A stretch of 64,000 bases of DNA from Syntrophaceae bacterium UBA6109 (GTDB lineage: Bacteria > Desulfobacterota > Syntrophia > Syntrophales > UBA6109). Below, one piece after another: positions 51,956-60,238 of this stretch. The notes under the pieces are model-generated. The model worked only from the letters and a program-made list of their open reading frames with translations. It was not told the DNA's origin and searched no databases. Location: contig DIWJ01000058.1 in the NCBI GenBank assembly GCA_002428445.1, forward strand, positions 1 to 64,000, read 5' to 3'. Made by a program: the position numbers and the translations under genes. Position 1 is the stretch's first letter, and each line of letters starts with the position of its first letter.

Positions 51956-52459
51956 TCAAGAGCCTGTTATTCCCAAACGTTTTTGGACATACCTCGCCAA
52001 CCCGCCGCCGTCCAATATCTCCTGCAGAAACGGCGGAATGGGTTTGAAGGAATATGTCCGGTTCCTGGTCACATTCCGGATCTCCCCCTTGGGGGCATCG
52101 ATTTCCAGGAGATCGCCGTCCACGATGTCGCCCGCCGCCTCGGGCGACTCCAGGGGGAGAAGCCCCACGTTGACGGCGTTGCGGTAGAAGATGCGGGCGA
52201 AGGATTCCGCGATGACCACCTTGACCCCCGTCATCCGGATGGCCGTCGGGGCACTTTCGCGGGACGAGCCGCAACCGAAGTTCCTTCCCGCGGCGACGAT
52301 ATCGCCGGGATGCACCTCGGCGGCGAACTCAGGACGCGCGTCGGCGAAGCAATGATCCTTCAACTGTTCGGGGTGCTTGTTCCAGTTCGTGAGGAATCTG
52401 CCGGGGATGATGGCGTCCGTATCCACGTCATTCCCGAATTTCCAGGCCCTGTCCGCCAC
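51956..52459 (-). CDS. LeuD-like (isopropylmalate/dimethylmalate dehydratase) small subunit
   Basis: This 167-residue protein is the swivelling small subunit of a two-subunit aconitase-superfamily hydro-lyase. The motif GRNFGCGSSRESAPTAIRMTG near residues 59-79 holds the substrate-binding serines and arginine, and FGNDVDTDAIIPGRFL begins the protein. Homologues include 3-isopropylmalate and 2,3-dimethylmalate dehydratases and homoaconitases. Translation starts at GTG 52459 behind GGAGGTGAATTGAC, right at the stop of the large subunit. No leuA or leuB is present, and the neighbours are catabolic, so leucine synthesis is unlikely. Confidence 0.87.
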   Translation of the reverse strand: MADRAWKFGNDVDTDAIIPGRFLTNWNKHPEQLKDHCFADARPEFAAEVHPGDIVAAGRNFGCGSSRESAPTAIRMTGVKVVIAESFARIFYRNAVNVGLLPLESPEAAGDIVDGDLLEIDAPKGEIRNVTRNRTYSFKPIPPFLQEILDGGGLARYVQKRLGITGS

Positions 52460-52460
52460 G

Positions 52461-53723
52461 TCAATTCACCTCCGTAGGATCGAGAATATATCCGGCCACG
52501 GCAGAAGCCGCGGCTGTGTAAGGGGATGCCAAGTACACCCTGCTGTTCTTGTGGCCCATCCGGCCGGCGAAATTGCGGTTGGTCGTTGAGATCGCCGTTT
52601 CGCCGTCTGCGAGGATGCCCATGTGTCCGCCGAGGCAGGGCCCGCAGATCGGCGGCGCAACGGTGGCGCCCGCCTCCAGGAAGGTTTCCAGAAGGCCTTC
52701 CCTGGCCGCCTGCAGGCTGACGGCCTGCGTCGCGGGAAAGACGAGCAGCCGGACGCCGCGGGCAACCTTCCGGCCCTTGAGAATCTCCGCCGCCGCGCGG
52801 AGGTCGTCCATCCGTCCGTTCGTGCAGGAGCCGATGACCGCCTGGTCGATCTGGACGTCCTTGACGTCCGCGGCGGGTGCAACGTTCGCCGGCGAATGCG
52901 GCAGGGCGACAAGCGGCCTTATCTGCGACGCATCCCAGCGGTATTGCCTTTCGTATGAAGCGTCCGCATCGCTGCGGAATATCGAAAAAGGTTCCCGGGT
53001 CCGCTCCTTGAGATAGTCGATCGTCACGTCGTCGGGCTCGATGATCCCGCTCTTTGCCCCGGCCTCGATCGCCATGTTGCACATGGTGAAGCGGCCGTCG
53101 ATGGGCAGGCTGCGGACGGCGTCGCCCGCAAATTCCATGGCCCGGTAGAGGGCGCCGTCCACGCCGATCTGCCCGATGGCGTGCAGGATGAGATCCTTGG
53201 CCGTCACCATCTTTCCTAGGGCGCCGTCGAAGACGAATTTCATCGACGCAGGGACCCGGAGCCAGACCTCGCCCAAAGCCATTGCGGCGGCGATATCCGT
53301 GACCCCCAGGCCCGTCGCAAAGGCCCCCAGGGCGCCATAGGTGCAGGTGTGGGAATCGCCTCCCACGATGGTCTCGCCAGACCGGATCAGTCCCTGCTCG
53401 GGGAAAAGGGCGTGACAGATGCCGCCGCGCCCCTGTTCGAACCAGTTCGTGATCCCGTACCGGTCGATGAACACGGCCAGGTCCCTGAGCTGGGCGGCGG
53501 CCTCCAGCGTCGGGCTGGGAACGAAGTGGTCGGCCGTGATAAAAATCTTTTTCCGGTCGAAGACAGCGGCGACCTTCATCTTTTCAAGTTCCCGGAAGGT
53601 AGCCGTGCCGCTGATGTCATGGGCGATAACGGCGTCGAGCCGGGCGTTGATAATTTCTCCCGGAGCCGCTTTTTCCTGCCCGGCGGCCCTTGCCAGGATT
53701 TTTTCGGTAATGGTTGATCCCAA
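52461..53723 (-). CDS. LeuC-like (isopropylmalate/dimethylmalate dehydratase) large subunit
   Basis: This 420-residue [4Fe-4S] hydro-lyase subunit shows the aconitase-family landmarks. HALFPEQGLIRSGETIVGGDSHTCTYGALGAFATGLG lies near residues 104-140 (first cluster Cys in SHTCTYG), VIGSCTNGRMDDLR near 280-293, and ICGPCLGGHMGILADGE near 343-359 with the remaining cluster cysteines. It forms the active enzyme with the LeuD-like protein. The start is TTG 53723, preceded by GGAAGGAG. The 420-residue length fits the archaeal/bacterial HacA-DmdA group better than enterobacterial LeuC (about 466). It follows aconitase in the operon, so two homologous hydratases act in one pathway. Confidence 0.88.
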   Translation of the reverse strand: MGSTITEKILARAAGQEKAAPGEIINARLDAVIAHDISGTATFRELEKMKVAAVFDRKKIFITADHFVPSPTLEAAAQLRDLAVFIDRYGITNWFEQGRGGICHALFPEQGLIRSGETIVGGDSHTCTYGALGAFATGLGVTDIAAAMALGEVWLRVPASMKFVFDGALGKMVTAKDLILHAIGQIGVDGALYRAMEFAGDAVRSLPIDGRFTMCNMAIEAGAKSGIIEPDDVTIDYLKERTREPFSIFRSDADASYERQYRWDASQIRPLVALPHSPANVAPAADVKDVQIDQAVIGSCTNGRMDDLRAAAEILKGRKVARGVRLLVFPATQAVSLQAAREGLLETFLEAGATVAPPICGPCLGGHMGILADGETAISTTNRNFAGRMGHKNSRVYLASPYTAAASAVAGYILDPTEVN

Positions 53724-53749
53724 AGCGAAACCAGCTCCTTCCTCGCTGT

Positions 53750-55645
53750 TTATTCAAACATGTTCTTTATCTGCCGCGCCGTCAGGCGGTGCGATGCGGA
53801 AAACTCATAGTTCCGCGTGACATTCCGGATGCGGACGACGGAGGACTTGAGAAGGCTCCTCGTGTCGGCGACAAGCAGTTCGTCGCCGTTTTCCAGCCTG
53901 CCGTAATCCTTCTCGTCCTCGAACATCAGCGGCAAGATGCCGAAATTCGCCAGGTTGGCCATGTGGATGCGTTCGATGCCCTTGGCGACGACGAGGCGCA
54001 CGCCCACATACATCGGGCACAGCGCCGCATGTTCGCGGGACGATCCCTGGCCGTAGCTGACGCCCGCGACAATGGCCGACGCGATACCCTCCGCCCGATG
54101 GTCCCTGCAGCGCCCGAGAAATCGGGGCTCGACATCCCGGAAAAGGTATTCGCTCGACTTGGCCACATTGGAGCGGTACTTGCCCACTGGCCCGGACGGC
54201 AGGATATGGTCGGTCGTGATCTTGTCGCCCACCTTTGCGGCGACCCTGACCCTCAGCGCTCCCGGCAGCGGTGTTCTCTTCACGGGCTCGCCGATGTTGG
54301 GGCCGCGGAAGACCGGTCCGGCGGCGTCCGCCGGCTGGATGATCATGTCGTCGTTCACATAGAACGCCTGCGGGACCGCGATCTCCGGATATTCCATGCC
54401 GAGATCCCGGGGGTCCGTAAGCCTGCCGGTCAGGGCGGAGGCGGCGGCCGTCTCCGGACTCGCCAGGTACACCTGTGCATCTTTTGTTCCGCTTCGTCCC
54501 TCGAAATTCCGGTTGCTGGTGCGGATCGAAACGGCGCCGCTTCGGGGGGACTGGCCGAATCCGACGCAGAACCCGCAGGCCGTCTCGAGGATGCGTCCCC
54601 CCGCATCGATCAGGTCTTTCAGGGCGCCGTTGTCGGCGATCATCCGGAACACCTGCCGGGAACCCGCGGCGACACCGAGGCTGACGTCTGGATGCACCCG
54701 CTTCCCCTTGAGCATTGCCGCAACGGTCATCAGGTCTTGGAAGGATGAATTCGTGCAGCTTCCGATGAGGACCTGATCGACGGGGATTCCGGCGGCATCC
54801 CGAACCCGGCGGACGTTGTCCGGCGAATGGGGAAGGGCGACATTCGGCTCTATTGCGCCGAGGTCGATGTCCATTGCCGCGTCGTAGGCGGCATCGGGAT
54901 CGGCCTGCAGTTCCATCCAGTCATCGCCGCGTCCCTGGGCTGCGAAGAATTGCCGTGTGACCTCATCGCTGGGGAATATCGAGGTCGTGACGCCGAGTTC
55001 GGCCCCCATGTTGGCGATCGTTGCCCGCTCGGGTACGGTGAGGGCAGCGAGTCCGGGACCGCCGTATTCAATGGCCTTGCCGACATTGCCCTTTGTCGTC
55101 AGTTTCTTCAACAACTCCAGGATGACATCCTTGGCCGTCGACCACGGCCGCAGACGCCCGTGCAGGTTGATGCGCATCAGCTGCGGATAGATGAAATAGA
55201 AGGCCCCGCCCGCCATCGCCGTGGCGACGTCAAGGCCCCCTGCGCCGATGGCGAGCATGCCGGCGGCGCCGCAGGTGGGGGTGTGGCTGTCGCTGCCGAT
55301 CAGCGTCCATCCCGGCCGGCTGAAGCGTTCCAGATGCACCTGATGGCAGATGCCGTTGCCGGGTTTCGAGAAGAGAATGCCGTATCTGGCCGCGACGGTC
55401 TGGAGGTAGCGATGGTCGTCGGCATTCTCGAAGCCTTCCTGCAGGGTCAGGTGGTCGGCGTAGGAGACCGAGAGTTTCGTCCGGACCCTGGGAACACCCA
55501 TCGCCTCGAACTGCAGATAGGCCATCGTCCCGAGTGCGTCCTGTGTCAGGGTCGAATCGATGCGGATGCCGACCTCGACGCCGGCCTTCGCCTCGCCGGA
55601 CACCAGGTGGGACTTCGTCAGTTTTTCAAAAAGATTGTCGCCCAT
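53750..55645 (-). CDS. Aconitase-family hydratase (single-chain, about 630 residues)
   Basis: This 631-residue monomeric aconitase-superfamily enzyme has all cluster cysteines: IGSDSHTPTCGAAG near residues 116-129, LIGSCTNSSFQDL near 297-309 and ETACGFCVGFGQSPRSG near 357-373. The C-terminal swivelling domain has KVGDKITTDHILPSG near 468 and SYGQGSSREHAALCP near 536-550. Aconitase isomerises citrate to isocitrate; relatives act on homocitrate or methylcitrate. It is shorter than AcnA (about 890) and matches the mitochondrial-like or anaerobe type. It is embedded between LarA and the LeuC/LeuD-like pair, so a catabolic substrate other than citrate is possible. GGGGGAAAG precedes the ATG. Confidence 0.9.
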   Translation of the reverse strand: MGDNLFEKLTKSHLVSGEAKAGVEVGIRIDSTLTQDALGTMAYLQFEAMGVPRVRTKLSVSYADHLTLQEGFENADDHRYLQTVAARYGILFSKPGNGICHQVHLERFSRPGWTLIGSDSHTPTCGAAGMLAIGAGGLDVATAMAGGAFYFIYPQLMRINLHGRLRPWSTAKDVILELLKKLTTKGNVGKAIEYGGPGLAALTVPERATIANMGAELGVTTSIFPSDEVTRQFFAAQGRGDDWMELQADPDAAYDAAMDIDLGAIEPNVALPHSPDNVRRVRDAAGIPVDQVLIGSCTNSSFQDLMTVAAMLKGKRVHPDVSLGVAAGSRQVFRMIADNGALKDLIDAGGRILETACGFCVGFGQSPRSGAVSIRTSNRNFEGRSGTKDAQVYLASPETAAASALTGRLTDPRDLGMEYPEIAVPQAFYVNDDMIIQPADAAGPVFRGPNIGEPVKRTPLPGALRVRVAAKVGDKITTDHILPSGPVGKYRSNVAKSSEYLFRDVEPRFLGRCRDHRAEGIASAIVAGVSYGQGSSREHAALCPMYVGVRLVVAKGIERIHMANLANFGILPLMFEDEKDYGRLENGDELLVADTRSLLKSSVVRIRNVTRNYEFSASHRLTARQIKNMFE

Positions 55646-55681
55646 ATTGCTTTCCCCCGTCTTGCCGGCAGGCCGGGTCCT

Positions 55682-57142
55682 TCACGACCGGGAGACGGCC
55701 GGCGAGGACCTGCCGCTCCTGAGCATGGGCACGGCGTAGGGGCCTTCGCGGATGAAGGCCGTGCTCGGCCGTTCGCTGTTCCGACGCTGGCGGTCGTAGG
55801 CGAAGAGAAAGGCATTCTGGACCATCTCGGTCGCCTTCTTCAGATCGGACGCGGAAGGCGAATCCGCCCCGCACAGGAAGTCCAGACCGCAGCGTCCGGG
55901 CAGCATGCAGTACTGCTCGCGCGGGATGGCCGGCGCGCAGTAGATCAGCCCCTCCTCGCCGACCTTGCGGATCACCTTGCCCCACTCTTCCGGCCCCCAC
56001 TGGTCCTTCGTGAAGGCCCACGAGGGGCTTTGCAGTATCCGCAGATATCCGTCGGCGCCCTGCAGCTTCAGGAGATGAAGGAGGCTCCTGTATTCGAGAC
56101 CGCCGATCGGATCGGCGTCGCGGTTGTCGGCGGCGATGATGATCGTCCCCGTCTTCTTCACGATGGGCAGCGCGTGGCAGGCGGCCTTCTCGGTCTGGTA
56201 GTGGTTCATGCCGACGTAGCCGCCGTGGGTCAGCACAACGTCGAACGCCTCGTCCACCTCGATCGCGGCGTAGCCGCGCACGAACTCGTAGGCCTCCCGG
56301 TGCGCGGCGACGAGGTCTCCGGCCACGACCTTCAGGAGGCGCATGTCCCGGTCGAGGTTGACGTTGACGATGAAGTCCACCCCCACGGTCAGGGCGATTT
56401 CCAGCGACTCCTCGTGGCAGGGATTGCCTTCCAGGATGAGGTTGTCGGAGAGCGGGGATTCGAGAAAGGCCGGACTGTGAAATTTCTGGATGGTCCGGCG
56501 GTCGACGAGCCCCGGACAGATCGACTTCCGCCCGCCGGAGACGCCGGCCATGAAATGGCTTTCCACGAGTCCCGTGGCAATGCGGATGTCGGCCCGGTAA
56601 AAGACGGCGTTGACGTAAACATCGCCGCCGGTGCGGGTCTTTCCCACGTAGGCCAGCGAATCCTGGTCCTCGCAATCGTGGTCGACGATTCGATAGTCCC
56701 TGCAGACCTCTTCCCCGAGCATGTCCAGCTTTTCCTGTTTCGTGCTGGGCCGGTGCATACCCGTGCCGACGACGATCGTGATGTTCGACCGCCGGATTCC
56801 AGCCGCGGCGAGCTCCTGCAGGAGCGGGGTCATGATCCCGTTCTCCCCCTTGTAGGGAACCGGCCGCGTGATGTCGGAGACCGTAATCGCGACGGTGACA
56901 TCCCCCGGAGGCTTCGCCTTCCGTCCCACGATCTCGGCAAGAGGAGGACTTGAAATCGGTTCGGCCAGCGCGGCCCGGATCGCGGCGGGAGGGTCCGCGA
57001 TGACGGGCATTTCCTTCATGGTCAGGACCTGGCAATCCGGCGGCACGGAAATCCCGAGACAATTCTTCCCGTATTCGACTTCCACCCTCTTCCAACCGGA
57101 CAGATCCACCGCGCCGGCAATTCTTTTCATTTCCTGTTTCAT
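55682..57142 (-). CDS. LarA-family nickel-pincer racemase/epimerase (third of three)
   Basis: This LarA homologue of about 486 residues is longer than the two others (436 and 423). The key residues are present: His in VGTGMHRPST near residue 130, His in VESHFMAGVSGG near 196, Lys in GGRKSICPG near 206 and His in IQKFHSPAF near 222. ATG 57142 is favoured, with ATG 57130 as an alternative; the ribosome sites are modest. It lies between the UxaA-like large subunit, from which it is separated by a repeat element, and aconitase. It probably adjusts the configuration of a hydroxy-acid intermediate of the operon's pathway. Confidence 0.82.
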   Translation of the reverse strand: MKQEMKRIAGAVDLSGWKRVEVEYGKNCLGISVPPDCQVLTMKEMPVIADPPAAIRAALAEPISSPPLAEIVGRKAKPPGDVTVAITVSDITRPVPYKGENGIMTPLLQELAAAGIRRSNITIVVGTGMHRPSTKQEKLDMLGEEVCRDYRIVDHDCEDQDSLAYVGKTRTGGDVYVNAVFYRADIRIATGLVESHFMAGVSGGRKSICPGLVDRRTIQKFHSPAFLESPLSDNLILEGNPCHEESLEIALTVGVDFIVNVNLDRDMRLLKVVAGDLVAAHREAYEFVRGYAAIEVDEAFDVVLTHGGYVGMNHYQTEKAACHALPIVKKTGTIIIAADNRDADPIGGLEYRSLLHLLKLQGADGYLRILQSPSWAFTKDQWGPEEWGKVIRKVGEEGLIYCAPAIPREQYCMLPGRCGLDFLCGADSPSASDLKKATEMVQNAFLFAYDRQRRNSERPSTAFIREGPYAVPMLRSGRSSPAVSRS

Positions 57143-57180
57143 GGAACAAAACGTACCTCTAGCGAGCAACTGAGCTTTTA

Positions 57181-57325
57181 TCAGGCTGCTCAAAAATGTC
57201 CGGATGCAAGGCACCCGAAATCCTGAGCCGTGAGGCGTACTGGGATGTACGTCGAACGGCGAAGGATGAGGGTCCTTCGATAGACTCAGGACACAGCAGA
57301 CGGGTGTTTTTCAGCAGCCCGTCAG
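57181..57325. repeat. REP/MITE-like element with imperfect terminal inverted repeats
   Basis: The ends TCAGGCTGCTCAAAAA (57181-57196) and TTTTTCAGCAGCCCG (57307-57321) are imperfect inverted repeats, and the inside contains GGCGTAC-N6-GTACGTC. The right 49 bases recur at 31126-31174 with 39 identities. It fills the gap between the larA-type and UxaA-like genes and overlaps the UxaA stop. It has no coding potential. It looks like a non-autonomous dispersed element that may double as a terminator or mRNA processing site. Confidence 0.65.
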
Positions 57326-58482
57326 ATGACCGGGCCGATCATATAAATATCCATCGCCCTCGTATAGCCGCAGATCTCGGCCTTGGTCATCCTTCCGGAG
57401 GCCACCTCCAGAATCTCGCTGTAGATCCGCCGGCCCTCGGCCGCGTAGGACGATGTTCCCCTCATCAGGGCGCTCAGGTCAAGGTCGATGTGGTCGCGGA
57501 GCTTTTCCCAGGTCACGGCGTTCCCCGTGATCTTGATGACCGGAACGAAGGGGAAGCCCTGCGGCGCGCCGCGTCCGGTAGAAAAGGCGATGATGTTGCA
57601 GCCCGCGGCCGCGAGGCCCGTCAGGATCTCGGGCTCGCGCCCCGGCGAATCCATGACCACAAGCCCCTTGACTTCGGGCGGCTGTCCGTATTCATACACG
57701 GCTTCGATGGGGGCCGTTCCCGCCTTCGCGATGGCGCCCAGGGATTTCTCCTCGATCGTCGTCAGGCCGCCCTTGATGTTTCCCCCGGTGGGTTGTCCTC
57801 CCCGCATGTCGCAGCCGACCGACTTGGCCCGGTCCTCCATCCGTTTGACGAGGGCGAGGATCTTGTCGCCGATCTCCTTGTTCCGGGCATGCCGGATCAG
57901 CAGGTGCTCGGCGCCGATGAACTCCGTGACCTCGCCGAGGATGGACGTCCCTCCGCCCTGGATGATAAGATCCGAGGCAACACCCAGGGCCGGATTCGCT
58001 GCGATGCCCTGCGTCGTGTCCGAGCTGCCGCACTTGAGCCCCAGAACGATATCGCTCGCCGGGCAGCTTGTCCGCTGTTGGACCGAGGCCTGCCGGACCA
58101 TCTCCTGGGCGATCAGCGCTCCCTCGGCGACGGACCGGCCGGCACCGCCGATTTCCTGGATGACGATGGTCTTCACTTCCTTCCCCGTTGCGGCAATCGC
58201 CTTGGCCACCCCTTCGACATCCGTGCTTTCGCAGCCGAGGCTTACGAGGATCACGGAAGCCAGGTTGGGATTGTGGCCCAGGCCGGTCAGAACGCTGTTG
58301 ACGCGTGAAATATCGACCGGCGTCTGGCAGCAGCCCTGGTGGTGCAGAAAGGGAACGGTCCCGGCAACCCGGGCGGCGATCCCTTCGGCCACTTCGTTGG
58401 CGCAGACGACGGTGGAGAGCAGTCCGACGTAATTCCTCGTCCCCGCACGTCCCACTTCCCGACGGTATCCCATGAAAGTCAT
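57322..58482 (-). CDS. UxaA/SuyB-family hydro-lyase large subunit
   Basis: This 386-residue protein is the catalytic domain of the altronate/galactarate dehydratase family. The start GYRREVGRAGTRNYVGLLSTVVCANEVA is typical. Iron-ligand and active-site regions are visible as HHQGCCQTPVD near residues 47-57, LVSLGCESTDVEG near 80-92, LGLKCGSSDTTQG near 148-160 and PSREPEILTG-type GREPEILTGL near 295. A separate large subunit of this size with a separate small SAF subunit is also the layout of (R)-sulfolactate sulfo-lyase SuyB/SuyA. It would eliminate water or sulfite from a hydroxy acid. The ATG overlaps the small-subunit stop (ATGA). Confidence 0.85.
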   Translation of the reverse strand: MTFMGYRREVGRAGTRNYVGLLSTVVCANEVAEGIAARVAGTVPFLHHQGCCQTPVDISRVNSVLTGLGHNPNLASVILVSLGCESTDVEGVAKAIAATGKEVKTIVIQEIGGAGRSVAEGALIAQEMVRQASVQQRTSCPASDIVLGLKCGSSDTTQGIAANPALGVASDLIIQGGGTSILGEVTEFIGAEHLLIRHARNKEIGDKILALVKRMEDRAKSVGCDMRGGQPTGGNIKGGLTTIEEKSLGAIAKAGTAPIEAVYEYGQPPEVKGLVVMDSPGREPEILTGLAAAGCNIIAFSTGRGAPQGFPFVPVIKITGNAVTWEKLRDHIDLDLSALMRGTSSYAAEGRRIYSEILEVASGRMTKAEICGYTRAMDIYMIGPVI

Positions 58483-58787
58483 GATGCAGTACCCTCCTTT
58501 TCCCAGTCTCCCCGGCCGCGGAGGCTTTCGATGTTCTGGACATGCGCATGGGCGCCGGCTTCGATATCCCGCGTGGCGCGGCCGATGACCTCTCCGTACT
58601 TGAGGATGTTCTCGCCCTTGTCGATCTTCCTGACGGCGAATTTGTGTCCGAAGGGGATGGGCTCTGCAACGAGCACTTTCTTTTCCCCCTGCCCCAGGCG
58701 AACAGCCGCTTCTCGTTTGGCTTCGAGGTCGTGGAGGGCCGTCGCCACGTTGTCTTCTTCCTTGATGAGAATCGCGTCGGCAGGCAT
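58479..58787 (-). CDS. UxaA/SuyA-family small (SAF-domain) subunit
   Basis: This 102-residue protein is the SAF domain that forms the N-terminus of altronate dehydratase or the separate small subunit SuyA. ILIKEEDNVATALHDLEAKREAAVRL opens the domain, then VAEPIPFGHKFAVRKIDKGENILKYGEVIGRATRDIEAGAHAHVQNIESL carries the family core with the conserved histidines in FGHKF and HAHVQN. It overlaps the large-subunit start by four bases, so the two make one enzyme. AGGAGCGTTAAATC precedes the ATG. It lies three bases after the MmgE/PrpD gene. Confidence 0.88.
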   Translation of the reverse strand: MPADAILIKEEDNVATALHDLEAKREAAVRLGQGEKKVLVAEPIPFGHKFAVRKIDKGENILKYGEVIGRATRDIEAGAHAHVQNIESLRGRGDWEKEGTAS

Positions 58788-58790
58788 GAT

Positions 58791-60203
58791 TTAACGCTCC
58801 TTCCTTTGATGGGGATTCTTTCTGTTTCGTGGTTCTTCCGCCGCCGGCGGCAGGGCCGGCAATCCCGCGAGCCACGTATCCATGCGTTCGAAACCGGGGA
58901 GAAGATCGCCGCGGCTCCAGACGGCGTCCAGCGTCTCCGGGTTCCAGACCGATCCCGCCAGCGCACGGAACTTGTCCCGTATTTCTTCGCGCGAAAGCGG
59001 ATCCTGCGGATCTCCGCGGCGGCAGGACGCCTCCGTCACGACTTTCCGCCCATCCTTTGTGGCCGCTTCGATCCGCGCGGGGCGTCCGCTGTCGAACCCC
59101 CGGTCGAAAACCTCGTCCACCTGAAGGCGGATCCTGCCCATGAGGGCTCGGATCCTCGGATCGCCCATGGCTTCGGCGCCGAACTCCCGCTGGGTCACCT
59201 GTCCGAAGACAAGGGCGGCGGCCGCGCAGTAGGGCATGGAGAACTTCGCCTGGTATTCCGATCCGGGATTTGAAGAGCCCGCGACCCGCAGGGCCGTCGA
59301 ATTCGTGAAGATGGTGACGTCCTCCAGCGAGTCCGGAGCGACTTCCTTTCTCAAGAGCAGCGCCGCCTCGACGGGCGTCATGGCGTGTCCGCAGATCGGA
59401 TAGGCCTTGATCGTGGTTTCCAGGATGCGCCACCTCCGGCCGAAGTCCTTGAGGAGCTCTTCCGTCTTGGGGGCGTCCGGAACCATCGCCCGGAAAAACC
59501 CTCTGGCTCCTTCCAGAATTGCGGGCGGTCCCTCGATCTTTCTCTTGGCCAGGAGCGCCGCGAGGAGGCCGTTCTGGGCCGCCTTTCCCGGGTGGAGATT
59601 CTTGGCCGAGGGGGCGTGCGGCAGGACCTCCCAGAGGCCGGCGGCCTGGGTTCCCGCGAGGCCAAGGGCGTTTGCGGCGGCCGTCGGATCGAGGTTCGCC
59701 GTGCGGCAGGCGGCAATGGCGGCCCCGAACGTCCCGATGGTGCCCGTGGTGTGCCACAGCCGGTAATGGGAGGGGTTGACGCAGGCGGCCAGTCTCATGG
59801 AAACCTCATAACCTGCGAGGACACCCGCGAGGAAGTCGTTTCCGCTGGTTCTTCCGTCCTCCGCCATGGCAAGCGCGGCCGAGATGACCGGGCTTCCCGG
59901 GTGGAAGAGCGTGGGGGCATGGGTGTCGTCGAACTCCAGCGAGTGGGAGCAGCCGGCGTTGACCAGTGCCGCCGTCAGGGGATCGACGACGGAAAAATTC
60001 GCGACCAGATGGGCGGCGCCGCGTCCTCCGTAGCAGGCTGCCATGTCGGTCAGCGCGCGCCCGATCGGCGACCGGACGCCCGCTGCCGCATTGCCCAGCC
60101 AGTCGAGAACGAGCTCGACGGCGCGGCGGACCGCCTCGGGGGGGACGTTTTCCATCCGGATACTGCAGGCTGCGTCCGCGATTTGCTCGGTGTAGGTTGC
60201 CAT
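58791..60203 (-). CDS. MmgE/PrpD-family protein (2-methylcitrate dehydratase-like)
   Basis: This 470-residue protein belongs to the cofactor-free MmgE/PrpD family, which dehydrates 2-methylcitrate or isomerises and decarboxylates related tricarboxylates such as cis-aconitate. Landmarks are VLDWLGNAAAGVRSPIGRAL near residues 32-51, NAGCSHSLEFDDTHAPTLFHPGSPVISAALAMAEDG near 82-117, the region GLAGTQAAGLWEVLPHAPSAKNLHPGKAAQNGLLAALLA near 183-221 with the conserved lysine and histidine, and KAYPICGHAMTPVEAALLL near 267-285. ATG 60203 follows a weak GAGAGAG. It sits between the lyase and the UxaA pair in the operon. The substrate is probably a substituted tricarboxylate or dicarboxylate. Confidence 0.87.
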   Translation of the reverse strand: MATYTEQIADAACSIRMENVPPEAVRRAVELVLDWLGNAAAGVRSPIGRALTDMAACYGGRGAAHLVANFSVVDPLTAALVNAGCSHSLEFDDTHAPTLFHPGSPVISAALAMAEDGRTSGNDFLAGVLAGYEVSMRLAACVNPSHYRLWHTTGTIGTFGAAIAACRTANLDPTAAANALGLAGTQAAGLWEVLPHAPSAKNLHPGKAAQNGLLAALLAKRKIEGPPAILEGARGFFRAMVPDAPKTEELLKDFGRRWRILETTIKAYPICGHAMTPVEAALLLRKEVAPDSLEDVTIFTNSTALRVAGSSNPGSEYQAKFSMPYCAAAALVFGQVTQREFGAEAMGDPRIRALMGRIRLQVDEVFDRGFDSGRPARIEAATKDGRKVVTEASCRRGDPQDPLSREEIRDKFRALAGSVWNPETLDAVWSRGDLLPGFERMDTWLAGLPALPPAAEEPRNRKNPHQRKER

Positions 60204-60238
60204 GGCGCTCTCTCTTCTTCGTCCTGTCCAGTCTGGCA

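Noticed and set aside
51956..53723. Annotation as leucine biosynthesis leuCD
   Set aside because: No leuA or leuB nearby, the large subunit is of the shorter type, and all neighbours are catabolic, so only a LeuCD-like call is made.
54827..56953. Plus-strand open frame of 708 codons
   Set aside because: It lies opposite the aconitase and LarA genes, both with complete catalytic motifs; its composition is Asp/Arg/Gly-rich shadow sequence.
57322..58787. Firm assignment as sulfolactate sulfo-lyase SuyAB
   Set aside because: The split small/large layout fits, but altronate/galactarate dehydratase relatives are also split, and no sulfite-handling genes are in the window.
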